Program-made: the position numbers and the translations under genes
Source of the DNA: an uncultured Clostridia bacterium
GTDB taxonomy: Bacteria > Bacillota > Clostridia > Oscillospirales > Oscillospiraceae
Reading direction: 5' to 3'
Length of the DNA stretch: 64,000 nucleotides
NCBI GenBank assembly: GCA_947165085.1
Contig: CAMUZA010000005.1
Span: 1-64,000, forward strand
The notes under the pieces: generated by a model
Database searches by the model: none
Told to the model about the DNA's origin: nothing
The model's input: the letters and a program-made list of their open reading frames with translations, nothing else
Shown: in pieces, positions 38,645-47,590 of the stretch
Position numbering within the stretch: the stretch's first letter is position 1
Layout: each line of letters starts with the position of its first letter

Positions 38645-39967
38645 TTATAATCTGCGCAAACCCTTTGGATAATGGTTCTTCAGAACGCCGTCCGCGCCCT
38701 TCGCCCAGCCGAGCGGATGACCGTCTGCGCAGACGAGCGCCCAGCCGTTCAGCGGGGCGAAAAGGGTCTGCCCGTGCAAATATGCGTCGATTTCCGCGCC
38801 GTCAGCGGGAAAATCCACTTTTGCGGGGAAGTCCTTGAGCGCAAGTGCGAGAGCGTGAGCGGGTACGAATCGTCCCTTGCGCACCTCGCCGAGCTCCAAT
38901 CCTGCGCGCAGGACGCGAAGTCCACGAAGATCGGATAAGCCATCCGGCGCGAGATAGACGGTTTCACCGAACGAAACGGCGGCTCCTGTGATCGGGAGCC
39001 TGTTTTCTGCGATAAAGTCCCGGACGCAGTCCGGCAGCGTCCCGGTTTTCTGCAGTGCGCCGGCCGTCCGCGCTTCCTCGCCGCGGCGGCGCAGCACGGC
39101 GGCGAAATGCCCCTCTCCGCGCAGCTTGTGCGGCCATAGGCGGAACGTGCGTTCCACGCCCTCCGCCGGCGCGTTGATCCACTCCGGATGACCGTGCTCG
39201 AACCACGGCGCGTCGAGCTCTTCCGTGAAAAAGTCCGAATGAGCGCGCAGGAAGCGGCTGATCACCCCCTCGTTTTCCTCCGGGGCGAAGGTGCAGGTCG
39301 AATAGACCAGCCGCCCGCCGGGGCGAAGCATGCTTGCTGCGGAATTGAGAATCTCGCTCTGCCGGTCTGCGCACATCGCCACGGTATCCTCGCTCCAGTC
39401 CGCCACTGCCGCATCCTCCTTGCGGAACATGCCTTCTCCGGAGCAGGGCGCGTCTACGAGAATGCGGTCGAAGAAGCACGGGAAGCGTTCGGCGAGCTTC
39501 GCCGGATGCTCGTTCAGGACAAGCGCGTTCGTCACGCCGAGCCGCTCGATATTGGAGGATAAGTTCTTCGCCCGCTTCGGATGGATCTCGTTGCAGACCA
39601 AAAGCCCCCGTCCCTCCATCGCGGCGGCAAGCTGCGTCGTTTTGCCGCCCGGCGCTGCGCAAAGATCAAGCACGATCTCGCCCGGCTGCGCGTCCAAGAG
39701 ACGCGCCGGCGCCATCGCGCTCGGCTCCTGCAGGTAGTACAGTCCCGCGTCGTGATACGGGTGCAGACCGGGACGCACGTCCGGCAGCAGATAATAGCCG
39801 TTCGGCTCCCACGGGACGCTGTCTTCGCAGAACGGCAGCTTGACCCCGCCCTTGCGCGGATTGAGCCGCAGTCCCGTGTTGCGCGGTCTGTCGTAGGACG
39901 CCAGAAAAGCGTCGTAATCCTCGCCCAGCAGTCGCTTCATTCGCTCTAAAAAAGCAGCAGGCAGCAT
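38645..39967 (-). CDS. 16S rRNA m5C methyltransferase (RsmF/NOP2-like)
   Basis: VLDLCAAPGGKTTQLAAAM, ILVDAPCSGEGMFRK, GRLVYSTCTFAPEENE; start at 39967. Confidence 0.93.
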   Translation of the reverse strand: MLPAAFLERMKRLLGEDYDAFLASYDRPRNTGLRLNPRKGGVKLPFCEDSVPWEPNGYYLLPDVRPGLHPYHDAGLYYLQEPSAMAPARLLDAQPGEIVLDLCAAPGGKTTQLAAAMEGRGLLVCNEIHPKRAKNLSSNIERLGVTNALVLNEHPAKLAERFPCFFDRILVDAPCSGEGMFRKEDAAVADWSEDTVAMCADRQSEILNSAASMLRPGGRLVYSTCTFAPEENEGVISRFLRAHSDFFTEELDAPWFEHGHPEWINAPAEGVERTFRLWPHKLRGEGHFAAVLRRRGEEARTAGALQKTGTLPDCVRDFIAENRLPITGAAVSFGETVYLAPDGLSDLRGLRVLRAGLELGEVRKGRFVPAHALALALKDFPAKVDFPADGAEIDAYLHGQTLFAPLNGWALVCADGHPLGWAKGADGVLKNHYPKGLRRL

Positions 39968-40090
39968 AGCGTTCCCTCCGGTTACAGTCATATCGGCAAT
40001 TATTATACCGCACGATCGGCAAAAAAGAAAGTGCCGTTCCCGCCTCTTGCGGCACGAACGGCGGTTTTTTACAAAAAGCAAAAAAAGATG

Positions 40091-40119
40091 TTGACAAACA
40101 CGGATACGATTGATATAAT
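40091..40119 (+). promoter_or_regulatory. Perfect consensus promoter for the tRNA-Thr/tRNA-Tyr transcript
   Basis: TTGACA - 17 nt - TATAAT upstream of the tRNA pair. Confidence 0.92.
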
Positions 40120-40160
40120 ACGCTTGCTGTCGAGCCGAGGGGTTCTGAATCAGCGACCGT

Positions 40161-40236
40161 GCCGGTATAGCTCAGTTGGTAGAGCAGCTGATTTGTAATC
40201 AGCAGGTCGGGGGTTCGAGTCCGTCTACCGGCTCCA
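40161..40236 (+). tRNA. tRNA-Thr (TGT)
   Basis: gccggtatagctcagttggtagagcagctgatttgtaatcagcaggtcgggggttcgagtccgtctaccggctcca. Confidence 0.96.
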
Positions 40237-40265
40237 CGCAATTTCATATAGTTTATGTGGTATAT

Positions 40266-40350
40266 GGGGGAATTCCCGAGTGGCCAAAGGGGGCAGACTG
40301 TAAATCTGTTAGCAGTGCTTTCGGTGGTTCGAATCCACCTTCCCCCACCA
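40266..40350 (+). tRNA. tRNA-Tyr (GTA); 3' end serves as element attL
   Basis: gggggaattcccgagtggccaaagggggcagactgtaaatctgttagcagtgctttcggtggttcgaatccaccttcccccacca; class II with variable arm. Confidence 0.96.
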
Positions 40351-40380
40351 ATCCCGAAGCTGAAATGCTTCGGGATTTTT
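40351..40380 (+). terminator. Terminator after tRNA-Tyr, inside the element
   Basis: atcccgaagctgaaatgcttcgggattttt. Confidence 0.8.
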
Positions 40381-40515
40381 CTTGTTTTGCGGGCAAAACG
40401 GGTATTTTTTAGCCAATTATGTTAGGCGTTTTCTTGACCCTTAACGCAGTACCCGTTAAAGTACCCGTTAATGGCTGTCACGGAGTAGAGCAGATGACTT
40501 TGATTGGAACAATTG

Positions 40516-41697
40516 TCACGCGCTCGCGGTCATTGCACCTTCCCTTACGGAGCGAATGAAAGCATCCATCCGGTTGGCGCTTTCCCGCTTCATTCCCATC
40601 GTCGCGTGGGCGTAGGTGGAAAGGGTAAAGGCAGCTGTCGCGTGACCGAGATTCTCCTGCACCGTCTTGATGTCGTCGCCTGCCTGCAGGCTGTTGATCG
40701 AAAACGTGTGCCGCAGATCGTGGAATCGGAGTTCCGGCATCCCGAGACTGCTCACGATGCGCTTGAAGTTCATCCAAAGAGTCTTGTTGTTGATATACCG
40801 TCCGAGCTGCGTCGTGAATACAAGATTCTCGTAGTTGTCCCAAGCGCATCCTGCTGCGTCCGCCCACGCCTGCTGCCGCCGCTGTTGCTCTCGCAGTGCG
40901 TCCATCACGGCGGTTGCTGCGGTCAAGGAGCGCGGCCTGCTGTTTTTGAGCGGGGAGAAGTGGTAATCTTTTTCGCCCTTCGCGCGGTGGTGCTGCTTGT
41001 TGATCAGAAGCGTTCCTTTCTCAAAGTCAACGCAATCCCAGGTCAGACCGAGCAACTCTCCCTGACGCAGGCCCGTGAACAGCGCAACGAACAACGGCAA
41101 TTCATACTCGTCTCCTTCAATGGCGCGGAGGAATACGCTCACATCGTTTGCGTCCATAATCCGAAGTTCTTCTTTCTCCACCTTCGGAAGCGTTGTTCCC
41201 TCTGACGGATTGATGCGGAGATAGCCGTTGATCTTTGCTTGCTCCAACGCGCCGTGCAGCGCGCCATGGACGTTTTTCACCGTCTTTGGAGAAAGCCCGC
41301 GTTCGGTGATCAGGCTGTTATAGAGATGCTGGATCTGATGCGTCGTTAGCTTGTTCAGCCGAAGCTTGCCAAGCGCCGGTTTCAGATGGATGCTGATGTG
41401 CATTTCGTAGCTGGCCCTCGTCTCCTGCCGAAGATTGATCTTGTATTCCTTCAGCCAGGTGTCCAGCCACTCTCCGACGGTAATCGACGTCGGCTCGATA
41501 TACGTACCCTCCTGAATGTCCGTCAAGGTTTTGTTCAGCTTCTCACGGACTTCGCGCTTTGTTTTTGCGTATACAGACCGCATGATTTGCCTACCCGTTT
41601 CCGGGTGATAGCCGACAGTATAGCGGCCTTCCCATTTGCCGTCAGCTCTCTGTCTGATTGTGCCGCTTCCAGCGTCGCGGCGTTTTTTTGCTGGCAT
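40516..41697 (-). CDS. int: Tyrosine recombinase / phage-type integrase
   Basis: 393 aa; LFVALFTGLRQGELLGLTWDCVD, RFHDLRHTFSINSLQAGDD, VQENLGHATAAFTLSTYAHAT. Confidence 0.95.
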   Translation of the reverse strand: MPAKKRRDAGSGTIRQRADGKWEGRYTVGYHPETGRQIMRSVYAKTKREVREKLNKTLTDIQEGTYIEPTSITVGEWLDTWLKEYKINLRQETRASYEMHISIHLKPALGKLRLNKLTTHQIQHLYNSLITERGLSPKTVKNVHGALHGALEQAKINGYLRINPSEGTTLPKVEKEELRIMDANDVSVFLRAIEGDEYELPLFVALFTGLRQGELLGLTWDCVDFEKGTLLINKQHHRAKGEKDYHFSPLKNSRPRSLTAATAVMDALREQQRRQQAWADAAGCAWDNYENLVFTTQLGRYINNKTLWMNFKRIVSSLGMPELRFHDLRHTFSINSLQAGDDIKTVQENLGHATAAFTLSTYAHATMGMKRESANRMDAFIRSVREGAMTASA

Positions 41698-41835
41698 AGT
41701 ACCTCTCTTTCTGTAGAACTGAAATGTTCTTGCCAGTCCATTTCAGTTTACATAATATTCCTTGTTTTGCTGGATTGCAAGAGAAATCTCTCCGGTGTTT
41801 TTCACAAAGTTTTCTCGTGCTTTTGTGCTGTTTGA

Positions 41836-43206
41836 CTATCTGCCGCCGGGTTCCGCACGGTAATGGCGGTTGCGGTGGTCCTGACGGCTGACGGCGGCTT
41901 CGGCGGCCTCTCGCTCTTTGACGGTCTGCAGCACGTCCTCCATCACGACCGGACCGAGTTCGCATTTCACCAGCGCATATTCCCGCAGTTCGGATTTCAT
42001 TTCTTCATTTTCTGCGTACGCGGTCTCCCATCGCCGTTTCAGAATATCACGGTCACGGGCGGCGGTCTCAAACTTCTTCTGCCAGTCTTTGACCTTGGCG
42101 CGCAGTTCCTGCACCGTGTGCCAGAGCGACAGCGCGACTTTCCACAGCTTTTGGATGATCGGCTTGGCTTTCTTCTCGCGGTAGTGGCTTGCGTATTCCA
42201 TCGGCGTCGTTTTGGGAATCAGGTCTTCCGGCCTACCTAGATGATCCGCGACGAATTTCTCCGCGTCCTCGACCTGCGGCGTCAGCTGCTCCAGACGTTT
42301 CTGCTTCTGCTCGATCTCTTTCTCGACGGCGTACTTTTCTTTCCGTACTTGAGAAAACTCCGATGATTCTTCTCTGACTTTTTCGTGGATCATTTCAAGA
42401 CGGCGTTCTTCTCGATCGACTTTGAATTGCGTCACGGTCAGGTGTTCCTCGCTGCTGCCGCGCTCGCCGCGTTCCACGTCGGGGTAGCCGGCAGCGACCA
42501 TGTGATTGTAGAAGTCGTCTTGCAGAACGGAATACGAATGATGCAGGATGAGCTTGCCGTTTTTATCGAGCAGCGGCTTGCCGTACTTGTCCTGCGCCGG
42601 TTTCGATTCCCACTTCTTCGAGCGACTGACCTGCGGGATGATCTCCTTTACGGTGCCGACCAAAGACGGGTCCTTGCAGCGCTTCGACCAAAGCTTTTTC
42701 TTCTCCACTACCGGCACATAGACGACGTGCATGTGATAGTGAAAGACGTCCTGCCCCAACGCGTCGGACATCGCACGGTTTCGCTCGTCAGCGTGCATCA
42801 CTGCGGAGAGGATATACTTTTCACCGCCGACAATTTCGATCGCGGCCTGGTAGGCGTCGGCATAAAACTGTTTCGCGAATTCATACCCGCCGTGATTGAA
42901 AAAGTATGCGGAGTTGACGTCGAAGATCAATTCGCACATCTTCGTTGAGCCGGGTTTCAGCCCCCAGGTCGAGATCACTTTCTGATCTTCCAGCGCGGAG
43001 AAAGTTTCCTCATACGTGCCGACCGGCGATTTGAAATGCACGTTCATCGGCGTCCGTTCGGGAACGATATCCGGATTGGAATACGACTCTTTCTTCCTCT
43101 CATTGTGAGCGTATGCGCTCTGGGGCGTGGCTTTTTTATCTGCCTTGAGATCGCGGTTGCGGACGAACGTGTGATTGGCTCCGTCGTTGCGGGCCATAGG
43201 CATCAC
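41836..43206 (-). CDS. mobV: MobV/Pre-family relaxase
   Basis: 456 aa; motif I-like HNERKKESYSNPDI, metal-binding FHYHMHVVYVP, long coiled coil; internal ATG at 43197 also possible. Confidence 0.9.
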   Translation of the reverse strand: MMPMARNDGANHTFVRNRDLKADKKATPQSAYAHNERKKESYSNPDIVPERTPMNVHFKSPVGTYEETFSALEDQKVISTWGLKPGSTKMCELIFDVNSAYFFNHGGYEFAKQFYADAYQAAIEIVGGEKYILSAVMHADERNRAMSDALGQDVFHYHMHVVYVPVVEKKKLWSKRCKDPSLVGTVKEIIPQVSRSKKWESKPAQDKYGKPLLDKNGKLILHHSYSVLQDDFYNHMVAAGYPDVERGERGSSEEHLTVTQFKVDREERRLEMIHEKVREESSEFSQVRKEKYAVEKEIEQKQKRLEQLTPQVEDAEKFVADHLGRPEDLIPKTTPMEYASHYREKKAKPIIQKLWKVALSLWHTVQELRAKVKDWQKKFETAARDRDILKRRWETAYAENEEMKSELREYALVKCELGPVVMEDVLQTVKEREAAEAAVSRQDHRNRHYRAEPGGR

Positions 43207-43254
43207 CTCCTTTGATTTGGAATGGAAAGGCCCCGGAGAAGCACTTTTGCGAAA

Positions 43255-43301
43255 GTGTATTAACCCACTATGGTACTTTCATCCTTCGGCTGCAAAGTAC
43301 C
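43255..43301 (-). other. oriT: Predicted oriT of the IME (pMV158/MobV-like)
   Basis: Minus strand GGTACTTTgcagccgaaggatgAAAGTACCaTAGTGGG/TTAATACAC: inverted repeat immediately 5' of a MobV-like nick sequence, about 50 bp upstream of the relaxase gene. Confidence 0.75.
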
Positions 43302-43619
43302 GTGGGCTCTGCGAGGCGGATGCGGCTGCTGCGGCAGCCTGCGCCGAGGATATGAAGTCGTTTTCGCTCCATATCCCCGGCGCGGGCAGCTTCAATTGTT
43401 CGCTGCCCTGTGCCGAAAAACCGCACCGTGGTCTTTCGGCAATCCTCCCTCGGAAGCCGTCGCTTCCCTCGTCCGGGCGAGAGACGTCAGGACGAAAAAG
43501 TTTCGGGAGGCTGGGGGGGGTGTGCGCGTTGAAAGAGTTATCATAATCTTTCGCGGCGGCAAAAAGAAAAGCGACTGTTCCGCACCTGCGTCGGCAGGCG
43601 ATTCCGGAACGGTCGTTTC

Positions 43620-43826
43620 TTATTTCACGCTATTGAGAGCGTCCGTGTTTTGCTCCATCCACGCAAGCAATTTGTCTTTCGCGACCAGCAGACGGGACGC
43701 GACGTGCAGCGTCGGAAAGTCTGCCCGATGCAAAAGCTGATACGCACCTGCGCGAGAGATGCCCAGAAATTCTTTCAGCTCCTTCACGCTGAGAACAACG
43801 GGAAGTTCATCGAAGTTTTTGTACAT
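43620..43826 (-). CDS. Excisionase-like MerR/HTH_17 DNA-binding protein
   Basis: MYKNFDELPVVLSVKELKEFLGISRAGAYQLLHRADFPTLHVASRLLVAKDKLLAWMEQNTD; start at 43826. Confidence 0.88.
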   Translation of the reverse strand: MYKNFDELPVVLSVKELKEFLGISRAGAYQLLHRADFPTLHVASRLLVAKDKLLAWMEQNTDALNSVK

Positions 43827-44110
43827 GGGGTTCTCCTTTCGTAAGATTTGGTCTGCCTCATTCGCGGCACAGCAGACCATTCGCTGTGGCGCATTGGCTG
43901 TTTCACCTCCTGTTTGTTATGTAAAACTTCTCGCGCAAGCGCTTTGCAGTCCGATTTTTCGGACTCGCAATGTAGTATGATTATGGCATCAAGGTAAGGA
44001 GGAACCTCGACTGCCTCTGCCAATGGGAAAACTGGAACCGATTTTCGGAACTGTTTTCAGAAAAAACTTCATTTTTTTGATAAAATTCTTCTACTGCGGG
44101 AAAGGAGTGG

Positions 44111-45028
44111 GTGGCTTTGGAGGAATATGAAGAATGGGAAACCGAAACGGAGGACGATGCGTCCGATCTCGATCTCTTTTCCACTGATACGCTCGACGAT
44201 GCGTCGGAAAACGATCTTTGGGATGACGCAGAGCCGGATGACACGCCGGAGCCGGATGCCGGAGAAAAAGACGTATTTGAAATCGAACCGGACGAGGTCG
44301 AAGCGTCTCTCGATCTGTATGGAGAAACGGATGACGGCGATGACGATGTACTGCTGATTGGCTCTCTGAAAAAGCATCCGATCTATCAAACGCTCCTGGA
44401 ACAGAACAAGACGTCTGCCAAGCGTCAGCTGATCCGCGAGCTGAAAGAGGACGCCTTGGCGCGGATTGAATTCGCGGCGCGATCTCTGCGGGATTATGAG
44501 CAGATTCTTCTTTTCTGGGACAAAAGAGACGACGCCGCTGCCCGACGGCAGCGACTGCATGAGAACAACCGGGGCGACGTGCTGTTGGAATGGAACAGCC
44601 GTGTTTACGCCGCCAGCGGGATCGACTTGACCTTCCCGGCGTGGATGAACGAGCCAATGATCTCGCAGCTCCGCCGAGGGCAATTTCTGGATTGCCTGTT
44701 CGACTGCCCGTATGAAATGCACGACCTGACCGCGAAGGAATATCTCCGCAGACCGATTATGGAGCTGAAAGAGGAACACAAGGAGATCCTGCATTTTCTC
44801 TATCTTCGGCTGTACGATCCGCAGCGGCTCGCGGTCCTGCGCGGACAGTCTGCACGTAATGTCCGAAAGGTGCGGGACGTTGTACTGCGGAAGGTTCGCA
44901 GAAATGTTTACGCCGCTCTGCTGAAACAGCAAGCAGCAGGAAGAATTCTGACGCCGAGGGAGCGAGCGTTTCTCGAAGAATTCACGCCGGATGGCGTGAG
45001 AAGAAAGGATGGTGACGACTGTGCGTGA
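44111..45028 (+). CDS. Protein with acidic N-terminus and sigma-70 region 4-like C-terminal HTH
   Basis: 305 aa, GTG start after aaaggag; ~80 aa Asp/Glu-rich head; KEEHKEILHFLYLRLYDPQRLAVLRGQSARNVRKVRDVVLRKVRRNVYAAL resembles a sigma r4 helix-turn-helix. Confidence 0.6.
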   Translation: MALEEYEEWETETEDDASDLDLFSTDTLDDASENDLWDDAEPDDTPEPDAGEKDVFEIEPDEVEASLDLYGETDDGDDDVLLIGSLKKHPIYQTLLEQNKTSAKRQLIRELKEDALARIEFAARSLRDYEQILLFWDKRDDAAARRQRLHENNRGDVLLEWNSRVYAASGIDLTFPAWMNEPMISQLRRGQFLDCLFDCPYEMHDLTAKEYLRRPIMELKEEHKEILHFLYLRLYDPQRLAVLRGQSARNVRKVRDVVLRKVRRNVYAALLKQQAAGRILTPRERAFLEEFTPDGVRRKDGDDCA

Positions 45029-45890
45029 TCTGTTTGCCAATACGAGCGCGCATTGGGGCAAGTATTCCGAATACGAATGGAAGACCGCGCCAGACGGGAA
45101 CTGCTATCTATTACCCGCAGATAAAGCAGAACCCAGCGTATATGATCCGATGCAGGACCCACATACGCTGGTGATCGACGCGTTGGAGGTCGGTATGATG
45201 CTGTTCCAGCGCGAGCCGGAGTCAAAGATCAAAGAGGCGATCCGATCGTTTGCAGAGAAGTACGGCATGCTCGGCATTATGACCGCGCTGCCGACAACGG
45301 CGGATATCATCGAATACGAAAAGGTCTATCTGCCGAAGAATCCGTTTCTGCGGAATGAAACGATGGAAACGAAGGACTATATCGGTCTGTTTTTCCCGTT
45401 CATTCAGCCAGATTTCAGCAAGAAAGGCGTGGAGTCCGTCTGGCGGACGGAGGACAAGCACGAGATCGCATTCGCGATGACCTTCCGGCAGGAGCCGCAG
45501 GCGATGGCGATGAGCTTGATGCGAAACTACGGCGAGCGATACGACTGGCTATGCAAGCTGTTTAAGGATTGGGTCGCACTTGCGATTACAACGCAGTTTT
45601 ACGTGGACGATAAAGAACGGAAAGACCCTGATACCGTCGCGCTCTACCGAAAGAGCATTGCCGCCTTCGACGGCAACGCGCCGACATATCGCATCGAACT
45701 GCGGGACAAACCCACGCTCGTCTGGGACTTCCATTCTCTGCTGCTGGACATCCGTTTCCTGCTCTGCCTGCTTCTGACAGACGATCAGACCCCGCTGCGC
45801 CTGTGCAAGAACTGCCTCAAGCCGTTTATCGCCGCTGAAACGGAAAGAGAATACTGCTCTGATGCGTGCAGGAATAATAATTCGGAATAA
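45009..45890 (+). CDS. DUF6076-like protein with C-terminal zinc knuckle
   Basis: 293 aa; C-terminal CKNCLKPFIAAETEREYCSDACRNNN; overlaps the upstream CDS by 20 nt. Confidence 0.65.
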   Translation: MVTTVRDLFANTSAHWGKYSEYEWKTAPDGNCYLLPADKAEPSVYDPMQDPHTLVIDALEVGMMLFQREPESKIKEAIRSFAEKYGMLGIMTALPTTADIIEYEKVYLPKNPFLRNETMETKDYIGLFFPFIQPDFSKKGVESVWRTEDKHEIAFAMTFRQEPQAMAMSLMRNYGERYDWLCKLFKDWVALAITTQFYVDDKERKDPDTVALYRKSIAAFDGNAPTYRIELRDKPTLVWDFHSLLLDIRFLLCLLLTDDQTPLRLCKNCLKPFIAAETEREYCSDACRNNNSE

Positions 45891-45968
45891 AAAAGTAGAA
45901 TCAGTCGGCATAATGTATTGCAATTTGCAAAACAATGTAGTACAATATGGGTGAAAGGTGGTGCGATT

Positions 45969-46265
45969 ATGAAAGACGCAACTGTCAGCGCACGTGTGGA
46001 ATACGGAGTGAAAACCGAGGCGGAGGATATCCTGCAAAAGCTCGGCATCCCGGTTTCTGTTGTGATCAATTCTCTGTATCGGCAGATCATCTTCCGCAAC
46101 GGGGTTCCGTTTTCCCTGACCGTCCCTACTCAGCCGAAGACGATGGACACGCTGACCGACGCAGAGCTGAATGCCAAGCTGCAGCACAGTTATGAGCAGG
46201 CGGCAGCAGGGCAAGGTCGTCCCTTCACCGAGGTCTTCGACGAGCTAGAGAAAGGGCTGAATTGA
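45969..46265 (+). CDS. RelB/DinJ-family antitoxin
   Basis: MKDATVSARVEYGVKTEAEDILQKLGIPVSVVINSLYRQIIFRNGVPF; start at 45969. Confidence 0.9.
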   Translation: MKDATVSARVEYGVKTEAEDILQKLGIPVSVVINSLYRQIIFRNGVPFSLTVPTQPKTMDTLTDAELNAKLQHSYEQAAAGQGRPFTEVFDELEKGLN

Positions 46266-46591
46266 TGGACGAATACGAGATCATCATAACGCCCGACGCC
46301 TCGGAAGATCTGTGGGAGCTGCGAAACTATATTGCAGACGTCCTGCTCTCGCCGGAGACAGCTTTGAAATACGTCCGCACTGTTCGGCAGGAGATCGCCG
46401 GCCTCGCTCAGTTCCCTGCCCGCTTCAAGCCAATGGACGAGGAGTCTTGGCATTCCCGCGGTGTCAGAAAACTGCTTGCAAAGAATTTCTATGTATACTA
46501 CTGGATCGATGAGCCGAGAAAGCGCGTCTATGTGATGAACGTGATCTATGCCCGCCGCGATCAGTTCCAGGCGTTGGCACAAAAGAACTGA
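46265..46591 (+). CDS. RelE/ParE-family toxin
   Basis: MDEYEIIITPDASEDLWELRNYIADVLLSPETALKYVRTVRQEI...; ATG overlaps antitoxin TGA by 1 nt. Confidence 0.9.
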   Translation: MDEYEIIITPDASEDLWELRNYIADVLLSPETALKYVRTVRQEIAGLAQFPARFKPMDEESWHSRGVRKLLAKNFYVYYWIDEPRKRVYVMNVIYARRDQFQALAQKN

Positions 46592-46680
46592 AGGGATTAC
46601 AACACTAAAGCATGATTATTGCTTTATGCCAATCAAATTATCGCGAAAAACGAAATGACGGAAGCACAGTTCCTGTGTTG

Positions 46681-46814
46681 CCGGCATCCGCTACACCCTG
46701 CCGGAGGACAACAGTCAGATCTTCGCCTCCAAGTATTTCACCTACCTGCCCACCGAAGAAGAGCTCAAACGCGAGCTGCGGCTGGATGAATTCAACCCGT
46801 TGGAAACAGACTAG
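46681..46814 (+). pseudogene. C-terminal remnant of a DUF1016/YhcG-type nuclease
   Basis: Frame read directly: AGIRYTLPEDNSQIFASKYFTYLPTEEELKRELRLDEFNPLETD*, matching my recollection of the YhcG C-terminal signature; no upstream body present. Confidence 0.7.
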
Positions 46815-46885
46815 AAAGACAACACTAGGATATTGCGGATAAAACCCCAAATAGCAAATGACGGAAGCACGTTTTTGTGCCTCCG

Positions 46886-47083
46886 TCATTCTTTTTCTAT
46901 TTCCACAATCTCATTCGGCGTGCAATCCAGAATCCGGCATAGCCGACTGAGCGTAATCATGGTGATGTTCCGTCCTTTTTTCAGAGAGTCCAGCGTCCGG
47001 TTGTCAATGCCGCCCTTGAGCAGCTGATACTGCGTCACGCCCTTCTCTGTCATTGTTCTCCATAAGGGCTCATAGTTGAACAT
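46886..47083 (-). CDS. Cro/C1-type (XRE) HTH regulator
   Basis: MFNYEPLWRTMTEKGVTQYQLLKGGIDNRTLDSLKKGRNITMITLSRLCRILDCTPNEIVEIEKE. Confidence 0.88.
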   Translation of the reverse strand: MFNYEPLWRTMTEKGVTQYQLLKGGIDNRTLDSLKKGRNITMITLSRLCRILDCTPNEIVEIEKE

Positions 47084-47201
47084 TGAACTCACCACCATTG
47101 CTAAACTACTGCAATTATATGGTGATTTCCGAAAAATACATATTGTGATTATCGTCACAATATGGTATGATGGTGATACAACAAAAGAGGAGGCCACGCC
47201 T

Positions 47202-47354
47202 ATGGAAAAAGATTATTTCATCGACACCCTATTCGACCTAATCAACGAGAGTGACGCACTGGAAGCAGATTTACAGGATGTTCATGCTGACCGTGATGGT
47301 CTCACAGTTGCCATGAAAGATGGCTCTGTGTTTATTCTAACCTTGACGGGGTAA
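47202..47354 (+). CDS. Small hypothetical protein
   Basis: MEKDYFIDTLFDLINESDALEADLQDVHADRDGLTVAMKDGSVFILTLTG; RBS agaggagg; start at 47202 instead of 47076. Confidence 0.6.
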   Translation: MEKDYFIDTLFDLINESDALEADLQDVHADRDGLTVAMKDGSVFILTLTG

Positions 47355-47388
47355 TTCGACTTTGACAGGATAATTCAACGAAAAAGTA

Positions 47389-47417
47389 TTGCATTTCCTA
47401 TATTTGTTTGATAAAAT
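47389..47417 (+). promoter_or_regulatory. Promoter of LRR-lipase leader
   Basis: TTGCAT - 17 nt - TAAAAT, 6 nt upstream of P1; copy 1 has TTGCAA - 17 nt - TAAACT and the same 6-nt gap. Confidence 0.7.
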
Positions 47418-47423
47418 GATTTT

Positions 47424-47590
47424 GCGACGTAACTTCATATTTCCTTCCCTTGGAGGATGTGTTTTTGCTTTGGTAAAAACGCATGCTCATTTTCGGCATC
47501 CTCTAAAGGGATCGTTTGAAGTTGCGTCGCAGCAATGGAGCTGTGCGTTTTTCGTGCGCAGCCTCCAAAAAAGCTGCGCACTTTTTATGT
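47424..47590 (+). promoter_or_regulatory. Candidate structured 5' leader RNA (riboswitch-like attenuator), copy 2
   Basis: P1 47424-47437/47517-47530; P2 47447-47458/47498-47510; P3 47461-47466/47475-47480; core 47475-47499; antiterminator strand 47540-47552; terminator 47554-47562/47573-47581 plus U5. Confidence 0.72.

Noticed and set aside
44069-45061. 330-aa minus-strand ORF opposite the sigma-like gene
   Set aside because: Plus-strand frame has an RBS, an acidic head and an HTH-like region and is coupled to the next gene.
47424-47590. Assigning the leader RNA to T-box, c-di-GMP, cobalamin, lysine, fluoride, ZTP or guanidine riboswitches
   Set aside because: I could not find the hallmark sequences I remember for these classes (for example T-box AGGGTGGTACCGCG), so no known class was claimed.
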